In this document: positions 55,460 to 64,000 of the stretch, in pieces
How the letters are laid out: each line of letters begins with the position of its first letter
How positions within the stretch are numbered: position 1 is the stretch's first letter
NCBI GenBank assembly: GCA_025359785.1
Contig: JANYET010000006.1
Coordinates: forward strand, 56,730 to 120,729
Length of the DNA: 64,000 nt
Source of the DNA: Alphaproteobacteria bacterium
GTDB lineage: Bacteria > Pseudomonadota > Alphaproteobacteria > Caulobacterales > Caulobacteraceae
Direction: 5' to 3'
The notes under the pieces: generated by a model
Database searches by the model: none
Told to the model about the DNA's origin: nothing
The model's input: the letters and a program-made list of their open reading frames with translations, nothing else
Program-made: the position numbers and the translations under genes

Positions 55460-58400
55460 TCAGCCCAGGCGCACCGTCACGTGGTGAAGAGCGCCATCAT
55501 CAATGAGCGGGATCGACAGCGGGCGCGAATTGATCGTCACGCCATCGAGCTCGGCGCTCGCGATGCCGCGTTGCACACCCTGCGGGTTCTCGACCAGCAC
55601 CTCGTAGCGCGATGCGCCATGCCGCAGGGTGATCTCGAAGCGCGGCCATGAGCCCGGGATGCAGGGGTCGATCCGCAACTCCCCGCCGGCCACCCGCAGT
55701 CCCAGGATGCTCTCGACGCCCGCGCGCTGCATCCAGCCCGCGGAGCCCGTGTACCACGTCCAACCGCCCCGCCCGACATGGCCTGAAGCGGCATAGACGT
55801 CGGCCGCCACCACATAGGGCTCCACCTTGTAGCGATGCATGTCGGTTCGAGTGCGGGCGTGGTTGATCGGATTGAGCAGGCCGAAGAGGGCGGCGGCCCT
55901 GTCCCCCTCTCCCAGGCCCGCGAACGCCATCACCGACCACAGCGCGGCGTGGGTGTACTGGCCGCCGTTCTCGCGCAGACCCGGCGGGTAGCCCTTGATA
56001 TAGCCGGGGTCGAGTTGGGACCGATCGAAGGGCGGCGTGAACAGCAGGGCCAGTCTGTCGTGCGGCAGGATCAATTCGCGATCGACGGCATCCATGGCGA
56101 GGGCCGCGCGGTCGGGCCGGGCGGCGCCCGACAGGACTGCCCAGGACTGGGCGATGGAGTCGATCCGGCACTCCTCGCTGGTCGCCGAACCCAGCGGCGA
56201 CCCGTCATCGAACCAGCCGCGCCGATACCAATGACCATCCCAGGCTTCGCGTTCGAGCGCGGTTTGCAGCGCCTTCGCGTGCGCCGTCCACCGGCGCACG
56301 CGAGCCTGATCGCCGCGAACCTCCGCAAAGTTCGTGAAGGCCCCGAGCGCTGCGTAGAGCAGCCAGCCGAGCCAGACGCTTTCGCCCTGGCCGCCGGCGC
56401 CGACCCGGTTCATGCCGTCATTCCAGTCGCCACCGCCCATCAGCGGCAGGCCATGGCGGCCCACCATCAGACTGGCGTCCAGCGCGCGGGCGCAGTGCTC
56501 ATAGACGCTGCCGTTCTGGGGCAGGACGGTCGGCAGGAAGAAGCTGTCGCTCTCGCCCGGATCGAGTGCTGGGCCGTCCAGAAACGGCGTCAGCTCATCC
56601 AGCACGGCGACATCGTCCGTCACGGAGATGTAGTGCGCCGCGGCGTAAGCCAGCCAGGCCCGGTCGTCCGAAATGCGCGTCCGCACGCCCTGACCGGAAT
56701 GCGGCAGCCACCAGTGCTGCACGTCACCCTCCAGGAACTGGCGGCCGGCGGCCCGCAGGAGGTGCTCTCGCGTCATCTCGGGCCGCACGGTCGCCAGCGC
56801 CATACAGTCCTGTAGCTGGTCGCGAAAACCGTAAGCCCCACTGGCCTGGTAGAAGCCCGACCGCGCCCAGACGCGACAGGCCAGGGTCTGATAGGTCAGC
56901 CAGCCGTTGAGCATGATGTCCATCGACCGGTCGGGGGTCTTCACCTGGACCGTGCAGACGATGTCGCTCCAGAAACGCCGAACCTCGGACAGCACCGCCT
57001 CAAGGTCGGTGTTTCGGTAGCGGGCGATCAGTGCGCACGCCGCAGCCTCATCCGCGGCATCGCCGAGAAAGACGTCGATCTCGGCGACCCCATGGGGCGC
57101 GATCTCCACGGTGGCCTGCATCGCCGCGCAGGGGTCCAGTCCGGAGCCGACCCGTCCCGAGAGCGCGCCGTCGTTCGCCAGCGCCGCCGGCCAGGCGAGC
57201 GCGCCGTTGCGGCCGATGAATTCCCGGCGGTCCCCCGTCCAGCTCGTCTGGCGCCCGGCCAGGTCGACGAAGGCGACCCGGTCGCCGAAGGCCGGATTCC
57301 AAGGATTGTTCGCCAGGATGGCGCCGCTATCCGGATCGATCCGCGTGGTGATGAATGGCGCGCCGGCGGCGCGCGAGGGTCCAAGCACCCATTCGACATA
57401 GGCGGTCACCGAGAGCCGCCGGGTTCGACCGGACAGGTTTCGGAGCCTCAGGCGCGAGATCTTGATCGGGTCAGCGAGCGGCACGTACTCCAGGAGGTCT
57501 GCGGCGATCCCATGCGAGGTGTGCTCGAAGCGGCTGTAGCCCCATCCGTGCCGCGCGATATAAGTCCCCGCCTCGTCTCGGATCGGCAGCGCCGTTGGGC
57601 TCCAGAGATCGCCCGTTTCCTCGTCCCGCAGATAGAGGGCCTGGCCCGGCCGGTCGGTCACCGGGTCGTTGCACCAAGGGGTCAGCTGACGCTCGCGGCT
57701 GTTCACCGACCACGCATAGCCTCCGCCTTCCGCCGACACCTGGAACCCGAAGCCGGGATTGGCGACCACGTTGATCCAAGGGGCGGGCGTTGACTGGCCC
57801 GGTCCGAGGGTTGTCACATATTCCCGCCCGTCCTCGGCGAAGCCACCAAGTCCATTGAAGAATTCGACGCCGGGGGCCGGCCGCGGCACCTGAAGCTGGG
57901 AGGTCGCGAGCGGACGTCGCGGGGGAACCCGTCCCGGTGGCCCGGCCTCGGGCGCGCGCCCCAGCTGGTCAACCAGCCGCCCGCGCTCTCCCACCAACAC
58001 CACGCGCGCCACCGCGCCCAGGAGCGCCCGCGCCTCGGGCGAGATCAGATCGGCGCGCAGCATGAAGGTGTGCCCGGGCGGCCGCTCGTCGCCGATCTGA
58101 GGCCGGGACTGGCTGGCTCTCACCAGGGTCTCGAGCGCTGTCTGGAATTCCTGCACGTAGGAGGACGCCCGCTCGTTGACGATCACCAGGTCCACCGCGA
58201 GCCGCTTCATCCGCCAATACTCGACGGCCTGAAGCGCTTCTTTCACCAACCCCAGTTGATGCACGTCATCGACCCGGACCAGCAGGATCGGCAGGTCGCC
58301 CGAAATGCCGAGCGGCCAAAGACCGGGCTGACCGCCCCGGCCCCGGCCGATCACCTCGGACGGCGGCCGCAGCCCCGGCGCGGCGTAGATCATATGGCCG

Positions 58401-61400
58401 GCAAGACGCTGGTATTGTCCGGCGTCGCTTCGATCGATCCCCAGGTGGTGCAGCTGGACCTGGACCTGGGTCCAGGCCAGGGCGGCCGCGCGTTTGAACG
58501 CGCCGACGTCATGGTGCTTGTCGACCAGATCCAAAACCGCCTCGCGGGACGAGGCCACCATCGTCCAGAAATCGATCCGGGCCGTCGCGCCCGGCGCAAT
58601 CCGAACCCGCCGGCGCAGGGCGAAGATTGGATCGAGCACGGGACCGGTCGTGCCCGAAAGCGGCCGACCGGTCAGGATCGCGCTCGGGGCGCGGACACTG
58701 CCGCCCCGGCCGAGGAACCGCGCACGGTCAGTCTCAAACTCCCGCTTGCCGACCGCTTCGCCATCGACAACCGCGAGGTGCGCGGCCCACACCTGCAGGT
58801 CGCCCGGCGAACGCTGCCGCCGTCGCGCCACGATGGCGCCCAGACCGGCGAGATGTTCCGTCTCGATGAACATCTTCGAGAACGCGGGATGGGCGATATC
58901 CGCCGATTGCGGCCCCAACACGAGCTCGGCGTAGGAGGTCACCTCGATTTCACGCGTGCGATCGCCGAAGTTTGCGATCGTCACCCGGCGGACTTCCGCA
59001 TCGTCTTCCGCAGAGACCAGTATCTGCAGGCTAGTTGAGATGGCGCCGTCTCGGCGGGTGAACTCAGCGCGGTCTTCGTTGAACGTGACCGCGTAGGAGT
59101 CAGGCTCGGTCCCGGCCGCCTGGTAGGTCGCCGTCCAGACTTCGCCGCTCACGGCGTCGCGCAGATAGAGGTAAGCGCCCCAGTCGTCGCAGGTAGCGTC
59201 GTCTCGCCAGCGCGTCACGGCCAGGTCACCCCAGCTACTGTAGCCCGACCCCGCGGCGGTGAGCATGACCGAATAACGGCCGTTCGACAGCAGCTGGGTC
59301 GCCGGCGTCGCACGGTGCGGGCTGGTGTTCCGCCAGGCGGCCGGCCCCTCGACCTCGCGGACCCGCGCCGCCGACGTCGTTTCCGACACCAGCGGCGGGG
59401 CGCTGGTGACCTCACGCGGCGCGCGCTCCTGCAGCAGCAGCTCGGTCGCTTGCACCATGGGCTCGGCGTGGAATCGGTTGCGCATCAGCCCGTCGAGCAG
59501 GGTGTCGGCGATGCCGGCGATCGTCATGCCTTGGTGGTGCGCCATGAAGGCGCGCACCACGGCGACGGTTTCGCCGTCGGGGACCCGCGCGGGCGTGAAA
59601 TCGAGCGCCTCGTAGAAGCCATAGCGGCCCTGGGCGCCAATGGCCTCCAGCCGCTCGAAATTGCGCACCGCGGCCTGCGGGACGACCATGCTCGCCAGCG
59701 CTGTGGCGTAAGGGGCGACGACGGCGCTGTCGGCCAGCCCGCGCTTCAGGCCGAGGCCGGGCACCCCGAAGTTGGAATATTGGTAGGTGAAGTCCAGATC
59801 GCGGGCGTTGTAGGCTGATTCCGACACGCCCCAGGGCGCATGCAGGCGCGCGCCGTACTCGATCTGGCGGTCGACAATCAGCCGATTGGTCTGTTCGATC
59901 AGGCTGTCCGCCGGCGCTCTCATGACGATAGACGGCATGAGATATTCGAACATCGAGCCCGACCACGAAATCAACGCCGCGCCGTTGGCCACTGGAGTCA
60001 CGGCGCGGCCCAGGCGGAACCAGTGGCGCGCGGGCGCGTCGCCCTTGGCGATGGCGATGAAGCTCGCGAGGCGCGCTTCGGAGGCCAGGAGATCGTAGCA
60101 GCTGGGGTCGAGGGCGGCCTCCGACGTCTGATAGCCGATCGACAGCAGCAACCGGTCGGGGTCGATGAGGAAGCCGAACTCCATGGCCATCGCCAAGACG
60201 TGGGCGGTCTCCGCCAAGATCCCCAGGCGGGCGTCCAGGTCGGCGCTCGGCGGCGCGGCAAGGTCGCGGCGGTGGCCTTCGATACCCGTGCGCACGGCGT
60301 CGGCCCAGAACTGCAGGTCCTCGCCGCTCTGGTCGTTGTCTTCGAGGACGATGCTCCGGACCGTGTCGGCCAGGATCGCGGCTTGCTCGGCAAGGCGCGC
60401 GAACTCCGCCTGGGGGTCGCCGGCGCGGGCGTGAAGCAAGCCTCCGGCGAGACGCTCGACCTCATCCTCAAGTCGTCGCCACGAGACGGCCGGCGACCTG
60501 CGCCCGTCGCGACGCCGCCGGGCCTCGTCGCGGACCATGTCCAGGCCATCCGACAGGCCCTGGAGACGCCGATCGAGTGGCAGAGGCTGACCCGCCCAGT
60601 CGCGACACGCATGGACGACGGCGATCAGATGGCCGGCGAGATTGCCGCTATCCACCGAGGACACGTACGGCGGATCGAGCGGACGCAGGTCACGTGTGTC
60701 GTACCAGTTGTAGAGGTGTCCGCGATGCTTCGGCATGCGCGCGACGGTCGCCAGCGTCGCCTCAAGCCGCTCGACCGCCTCATGAGTTCCGATCCAGGCG
60801 AAATCTCGCGCGCTCGCGACCGCCAGCAGATAGAGGCCGATGTTGGTCGGAGAGGTCCTGTGCGCCACCACCGGCTCGGGGGTTTCCTGGAAATTGTCCG
60901 GCGGCAGCATGCTGTCTTCCGGGGTCACGAAGACCTCGAAAAACCGCCAGGTGCGCCTGGCGATCCGTCGCAGGGAAAGGGTGTCCGCCGCGTCCAGGAC
61001 GCGGCGGCCGGCGACCCGCGGCGACAAACTCGCCCACAACGCCACCGCGGGGGAAACGGACCAGGCGATTGCGAACGCCAGGGCCAGGGGCCAGGCGCCT
61101 TGTCCGCGCAGCCCGGCGACGCCGATCGCCGCGCCCGCGAGGATCACTGCGCCCGCCATGCCGCGGTAGAACCGCAGCAGTCCTGGCGCGGGGCCCGCCG
61201 CGGCCTGCGCCGCAGGCACCCATTCGAGGAGATGCCGGCGGGTCAGCGTGAGGCGGATCAAGGTGCGGACAATGGCGTCGCCCATCAGCCAGGCCTGATC
61301 GGCCAGAAAGACGATCATCAGCCCGAGCTGGATAAGCGCCAGGCGCAGCTCGCCCCCCAAGGCGCGGTAGTGGCTACGCAAGGCCACGCCGGGGCGACGC

Positions 61401-63952
61401 GAGACGACCCCGGCGATCACCGGGATCAGAGGCGGCAACGCCATCGTCAAGACGATGAAGACGGTCCAGGCCAGGGCGCCTGGGAGCGGCAGGGTCCAGC
61501 CGGCCACGAGCGCCAGCAGGAGGGCGGGCGCGGACACGGACCGCCGCACGTTGTCGAGCATTTTCCAGCGGCCGATCGCGGGGAGCCCGCCCTTGGGGCC
61601 CCAGCCAAATATCCACGGGAGCAGCTGCCAGTCGCCCCGCGCCCAGCGGTGGTGTCGGCGTGCGGCGACGTCGTAGCGGGATGGGAATTCCTCGACGACC
61701 TCGACGTCGGACGCCAGGCCGGCGCGCGCGAAGACGCCCTCGAAGAGGTCGTGGCTGAGCAGCGCCGAGTCCGGCACGCGGCCCGAAAGCGCCGCCTCAA
61801 ACGCATCCAGATCGTAGATGCCCTTGCCGGTGTAGGAGCCTTCGCCGAACAGATCCTGATAGACGTCGGAAACCGCCGCGGCGTAGGGGTCGATGCCGGA
61901 GGCGCTGGAAAACACCCGCAGGAACAACGAGCCTTCACGGCCGATGGGCAAGGCCGGGGACACCCTTGGCTGCAGCACGGCGTAGCCTTCGACGACCCGT
62001 CCTAGCGCAGGGTCGATCCGGGGTCGGTTCAGCGGGTGCGCCATCTTCCCGATCAGCCGCCCCACCGTCTCACGCGGCAGCCGCGTGTCGGAGTCGAGGG
62101 TGATCACGAAGCGGACCTTTGAGGGGACCGTCGGCGGCGACAGAAAGGTGGTGTCCTGGGCGCCGCGCAGCAGCCGGTTCAGTTCGGTGAGTTTGCCGCG
62201 CTTGCGCTCCCAGCCGATCCACCGGCCCTCCCCCCGGTTCCAGACGCGGCGGCGATGGAGCAGCAGGAACCGCTCGCCCCCCGCGGCCGGCGCGTATCGC
62301 CGGTTCAGGGCGGCGATGCCCTCTTTCGCCGCCTGCAGAAGCGCCTCGTCGCCGTCCTGATGTTCACTGACCGCATCGGCCCAGTCCGACAACAGCGCAA
62401 AGTGGAGATCGCCCTCCGGACTCGCCAGGTAGTGGATCTCCAGGCGGGCGACCAACTCCTCGATGTCGGCCAAGGAGGTCAGCAACGTCGGCACCGCGAC
62501 CAGGGTGCGCAAGTCGGGCGTAATTCCGCCTCGCAGCGCCATGGCTGGCAGCAGGGTCGCTCGAAAGCCTTGGGTGACCACGTGATTGACGATGGCGACG
62601 GCCAGGTCCACCGCGGGGATCAGGCCCAGGATCGCTAGTCCAACGAGCCAGAGCGGGCTCAGACCGCTAGCCGCGGCGATTGACAGCGGAAGGGCCAGAA
62701 GCCCCGCCGCGACTAAGGCCCCGACGCCGACGTATCCACCAATTCCCAAGGCGCGGTACACTCGGCCCGGCGTGGCCTGAGCGGAGGGTCGAAAGCCGAT
62801 CTCGGCTTCAAACTTGGCTCGGCCGCCGGCGATCAGGGCATAGCCCGGATCCTGCCGCCGAGGGTCGCCTCCAGGACCTTCGACCTCTGTGGCGCGCGCC
62901 GCCGTCGCCACAGCGGCCTGGGCCACCGCCAATTCGGTGAAATTCGAGCCTCGGGCGAGCTCTTCAACAGCATCGCGGTAGAGATTTCGGGTCGGGAAAT
63001 CCATCTCCGCGAAAGGGCTTCCGGCCTTGAACACTTCGTCGACGAGGCTGACGCGCTCGAACAGCTCGGTCCAATCCACGTCGGAGATGAGGCGCATGCT
63101 GGTGATGATGTTGCGCACGGTGACGCTGCCGGAGACCTGCCTTTGGTGCTCCTCCCGCACTACGGCGTCGGCGGTCGTTCCCTGTCGCGCCAACTGGCTG
63201 TCGAGCCACTCCAGCGCCGGGGCGATGCTGGGATCCTGGTCACGCAGGCGATGGACCAACTGCACGAGGAACGCGTCCGGGAATGTGGCCTCGAACTTTG
63301 GCGAAAGCGCGGTCTCGGGGGGTTCGGCGGCCCGGCCCCCCGCGCCCAGCAATCGGTCGGCCAGCGCGTCCGCGGCGCGACGGCCGGCAAGGCTGTCCAT
63401 AATCCGTTGCGCAAGCCGCCTGAGGTTCTCGATCAGGACGATCCGCAAAGTGATGGCCACGGCCCAGAGCTCGCCGATGGTCAGCGGCTGGACCTCCTGG
63501 TAGGCACGCAGGTAGCGGCGCAGGATTTCCGGATCGAACAGGCTGTCGGTGTGGGCCACAAACGCCCAAGCCACCCCAAAGACCCGCGGATATCCGGCGA
63601 ACGGGCCCCCCGCGAGCTTGGGCAGCTGACGATAGTAGCCCGGCGGCAGATCGCCCCTGACTTCACGGATCTGCTTCTCGACCACGTGGAAATTGTCGAT
63701 CAGCCACTCGGCCGCGGGGGTGATCTCCGCGCCGGCGTCGATGGCGCCGGCGACGTCACGGTAGGCCGCCAGCAAGACCGCCTCGTCATCCGCCAACCGT
63801 TTGGCGAGCGCCGCTCCCCTCACCACGCGGGCGGTGACGGCCTGCGCGGCCGCCAGGCTCCGCGCGTGCTCCTCAAGGCGTTCGACGCTGAAGAGCTCGG
63901 CCCGGATTGGCGCGCCGTCGTCCCAAGGCGCCTTGAGGTGCGGCGGCCCCAT
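55460..63952 (-). CDS. ndvB: Cyclic beta-1,2-glucan synthase (NdvB/ChvB type), 5' end near window edge
   Basis: At least 2830 residues. Order: an N-terminal domain (about 1-390); membrane helices (about 400-460); a GT84 glycosyltransferase with DSDTRLP near 620 and HHRWARGDWQ near 769; more helices (about 800-960); a glycoamylase-like domain (about 1250-1480, with DLDFTYQYSNFGVPG and AHHQGMT); and C-terminal GH94 phosphorylase repeats (about 1550-2830, with GGGDWNDGMN near 2517). It makes, elongates and cyclises periplasmic glucan from UDP-glucose at the inner membrane. ATG 63952 is the last good start, but the frame stays open to the right edge, so the true start may be upstream. Confidence 0.93.
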   Translation of the reverse strand: MGPPHLKAPWDDGAPIRAELFSVERLEEHARSLAAAQAVTARVVRGAALAKRLADDEAVLLAAYRDVAGAIDAGAEITPAAEWLIDNFHVVEKQIREVRGDLPPGYYRQLPKLAGGPFAGYPRVFGVAWAFVAHTDSLFDPEILRRYLRAYQEVQPLTIGELWAVAITLRIVLIENLRRLAQRIMDSLAGRRAADALADRLLGAGGRAAEPPETALSPKFEATFPDAFLVQLVHRLRDQDPSIAPALEWLDSQLARQGTTADAVVREEHQRQVSGSVTVRNIITSMRLISDVDWTELFERVSLVDEVFKAGSPFAEMDFPTRNLYRDAVEELARGSNFTELAVAQAAVATAARATEVEGPGGDPRRQDPGYALIAGGRAKFEAEIGFRPSAQATPGRVYRALGIGGYVGVGALVAAGLLALPLSIAAASGLSPLWLVGLAILGLIPAVDLAVAIVNHVVTQGFRATLLPAMALRGGITPDLRTLVAVPTLLTSLADIEELVARLEIHYLASPEGDLHFALLSDWADAVSEHQDGDEALLQAAKEGIAALNRRYAPAAGGERFLLLHRRRVWNRGEGRWIGWERKRGKLTELNRLLRGAQDTTFLSPPTVPSKVRFVITLDSDTRLPRETVGRLIGKMAHPLNRPRIDPALGRVVEGYAVLQPRVSPALPIGREGSLFLRVFSSASGIDPYAAAVSDVYQDLFGEGSYTGKGIYDLDAFEAALSGRVPDSALLSHDLFEGVFARAGLASDVEVVEEFPSRYDVAARRHHRWARGDWQLLPWIFGWGPKGGLPAIGRWKMLDNVRRSVSAPALLLALVAGWTLPLPGALAWTVFIVLTMALPPLIPVIAGVVSRRPGVALRSHYRALGGELRLALIQLGLMIVFLADQAWLMGDAIVRTLIRLTLTRRHLLEWVPAAQAAAGPAPGLLRFYRGMAGAVILAGAAIGVAGLRGQGAWPLALAFAIAWSVSPAVALWASLSPRVAGRRVLDAADTLSLRRIARRTWRFFEVFVTPEDSMLPPDNFQETPEPVVAHRTSPTNIGLYLLAVASARDFAWIGTHEAVERLEATLATVARMPKHRGHLYNWYDTRDLRPLDPPYVSSVDSGNLAGHLIAVVHACRDWAGQPLPLDRRLQGLSDGLDMVRDEARRRRDGRRSPAVSWRRLEDEVERLAGGLLHARAGDPQAEFARLAEQAAILADTVRSIVLEDNDQSGEDLQFWADAVRTGIEGHRRDLAAPPSADLDARLGILAETAHVLAMAMEFGFLIDPDRLLLSIGYQTSEAALDPSCYDLLASEARLASFIAIAKGDAPARHWFRLGRAVTPVANGAALISWSGSMFEYLMPSIVMRAPADSLIEQTNRLIVDRQIEYGARLHAPWGVSESAYNARDLDFTYQYSNFGVPGLGLKRGLADSAVVAPYATALASMVVPQAAVRNFERLEAIGAQGRYGFYEALDFTPARVPDGETVAVVRAFMAHHQGMTIAGIADTLLDGLMRNRFHAEPMVQATELLLQERAPREVTSAPPLVSETTSAARVREVEGPAAWRNTSPHRATPATQLLSNGRYSVMLTAAGSGYSSWGDLAVTRWRDDATCDDWGAYLYLRDAVSGEVWTATYQAAGTEPDSYAVTFNEDRAEFTRRDGAISTSLQILVSAEDDAEVRRVTIANFGDRTREIEVTSYAELVLGPQSADIAHPAFSKMFIETEHLAGLGAIVARRRQRSPGDLQVWAAHLAVVDGEAVGKREFETDRARFLGRGGSVRAPSAILTGRPLSGTTGPVLDPIFALRRRVRIAPGATARIDFWTMVASSREAVLDLVDKHHDVGAFKRAAALAWTQVQVQLHHLGIDRSDAGQYQRLAGHMIYAAPGLRPPSEVIGRGRGGQPGLWPLGISGDLPILLVRVDDVHQLGLVKEALQAVEYWRMKRLAVDLVIVNERASSYVQEFQTALETLVRASQSRPQIGDERPPGHTFMLRADLISPEARALLGAVARVVLVGERGRLVDQLGRAPEAGPPGRVPPRRPLATSQLQVPRPAPGVEFFNGLGGFAEDGREYVTTLGPGQSTPAPWINVVANPGFGFQVSAEGGGYAWSVNSRERQLTPWCNDPVTDRPGQALYLRDEETGDLWSPTALPIRDEAGTYIARHGWGYSRFEHTSHGIAADLLEYVPLADPIKISRLRLRNLSGRTRRLSVTAYVEWVLGPSRAAGAPFITTRIDPDSGAILANNPWNPAFGDRVAFVDLAGRQTSWTGDRREFIGRNGALAWPAALANDGALSGRVGSGLDPCAAMQATVEIAPHGVAEIDVFLGDAADEAAACALIARYRNTDLEAVLSEVRRFWSDIVCTVQVKTPDRSMDIMLNGWLTYQTLACRVWARSGFYQASGAYGFRDQLQDCMALATVRPEMTREHLLRAAGRQFLEGDVQHWWLPHSGQGVRTRISDDRAWLAYAAAHYISVTDDVAVLDELTPFLDGPALDPGESDSFFLPTVLPQNGSVYEHCARALDASLMVGRHGLPLMGGGDWNDGMNRVGAGGQGESVWLGWLLYAALGAFTNFAEVRGDQARVRRWTAHAKALQTALEREAWDGHWYRRGWFDDGSPLGSATSEECRIDSIAQSWAVLSGAARPDRAALAMDAVDRELILPHDRLALLFTPPFDRSQLDPGYIKGYPPGLRENGGQYTHAALWSVMAFAGLGEGDRAAALFGLLNPINHARTRTDMHRYKVEPYVVAADVYAASGHVGRGGWTWYTGSAGWMQRAGVESILGLRVAGGELRIDPCIPGSWPRFEITLRHGASRYEVLVENPQGVQRGIASAELDGVTINSRPLSIPLIDDGALHHVTVRLG

Positions 63953-63970
63953 CAGGCCGAGGAACGGGGC

Positions 63971-64000
63971 CTTCAGCTCCGGCGCGCGCCGGAGCTGAAG
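63971..64000. repeat. 30-bp perfect palindrome at the window's right edge
   Basis: CTTCAGCTCCGGCGC (63971-63985) is followed directly by its reverse complement GCGCCGGAGCTGAAG (63986-64000), with no loop. It is in frame with the synthase N-terminal extension. It may be a regulatory dyad, coding coincidence, or an inverted duplication or assembly artefact. Confidence 0.7.

Noticed and set aside
53605..55506. 633-residue plus-strand frame opposite pgm
   Set aside because: It is antisense to a clear phosphoglucomutase and its translation is low-complexity Arg/His/Gly.
59840..62005. 721-residue plus-strand frame opposite the glucan synthase
   Set aside because: A shadow of the synthase; no motifs or ribosome-binding site.

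Overview
This window is high-GC DNA from an alphaproteobacterium, probably Caulobacterales or a sphingomonad-like relative. The evidence is a PEP-CTERM tail of the PEPATWA type at the left edge, the codon use, dmeRF, a BigR/SqrR-type sulfide regulator and an NdvB-type cyclic glucan synthase. No rRNA, tRNA, CRISPR array or replication gene was seen. The dense packing of metal-resistance modules suggests a genomic island or megaplasmid segment, but that is inference.

Layout, left to right. (1) 1-1176: the broken 3' part of a PEP-CTERM gene, short repeats resembling a transposon end, and an unknown gene. (2) 1342-10366: a heavy-metal module with an outer-membrane beta-barrel protein, a periplasmic aspartyl protease with a PDZ domain, a CDF exporter, czcCBA of the Zn/Co/Cd type, and a divergent CadR/PbrR-type MerR regulator. 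It is bracketed by a direct repeat (1293-1319 and 10412-10438). (3) 10595-15494: an arsenic cluster, arsN1-arsH on the minus strand and arsR-arsC(thioredoxin type)-acr3-arsC(glutaredoxin type)-ArsO-like flavoprotein on the plus strand. (4) 15595-18174: a sulfide/persulfide module (TSUP permease, rhodanese, BigR-like repressor, divergent persulfide dioxygenase). (5) 18325-19868: dmeRF for Ni/Co. (6) 20042-20819: an SRAP/HMCES-type DNA-protein crosslink protein and a DUF3606 protein. (7) 21166-27487: a Cys-rich secreted protein and cusCBA of the Cu/Ag type, with a CusF domain fused to CusB. (8) 27593-31270: a CaCA exchanger, a Tyr/His-rich secreted protein, an XRE regulator and an internally duplicated periplasmic protein.

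(9) 31453-38388: periplasmic copper handling: copC, copD, a DsbA-like protein, copB, the multicopper oxidase copA, cusF, a degenerate cueR and a DUF305 protein. (10) 38525-39839: cnrYXH (anti-sigma, Ni/Co sensor, ECF sigma factor). (11) 39888-41655: an ATP-grasp-like protein with its motifs in permuted order, overlapping a small membrane protein. (12) 41659-47259: the Cu P-type ATPase copA with divergent csoR, then mgtA preceded by an HMA metallochaperone. (13) 47482-51161: a universal stress protein, archaeal-type GAPDH overlapping pgk, and two tiny membrane proteins. (14) 51468-64000: a carbohydrate block with a HAD phosphatase, a glycoamylase-like hydrolase, phosphoglucomutase and a very large cyclic beta-1,2-glucan synthase that reaches the right edge.

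Together the genes cover envelope copper detoxification (CopABCD, CusCBAF), cytoplasmic export (CopA, CzcCBA, CDF, DmeF, Acr3), arsenic and probably organoarsenical resistance, sulfide detoxification, and periplasmic glucan synthesis. Many genes overlap by 4 bases (ATGA or GTGA), indicating tightly coupled operons. The most unusual points are a CueR homologue in which both copper-ligand positions are lost by single-base differences, the permuted ATP-grasp-like/membrane protein pair, the duplicated periplasmic protein at 30587-31270, the archaeal-type GAPDH-PGK pair, and the direct repeat bracketing the czc module.
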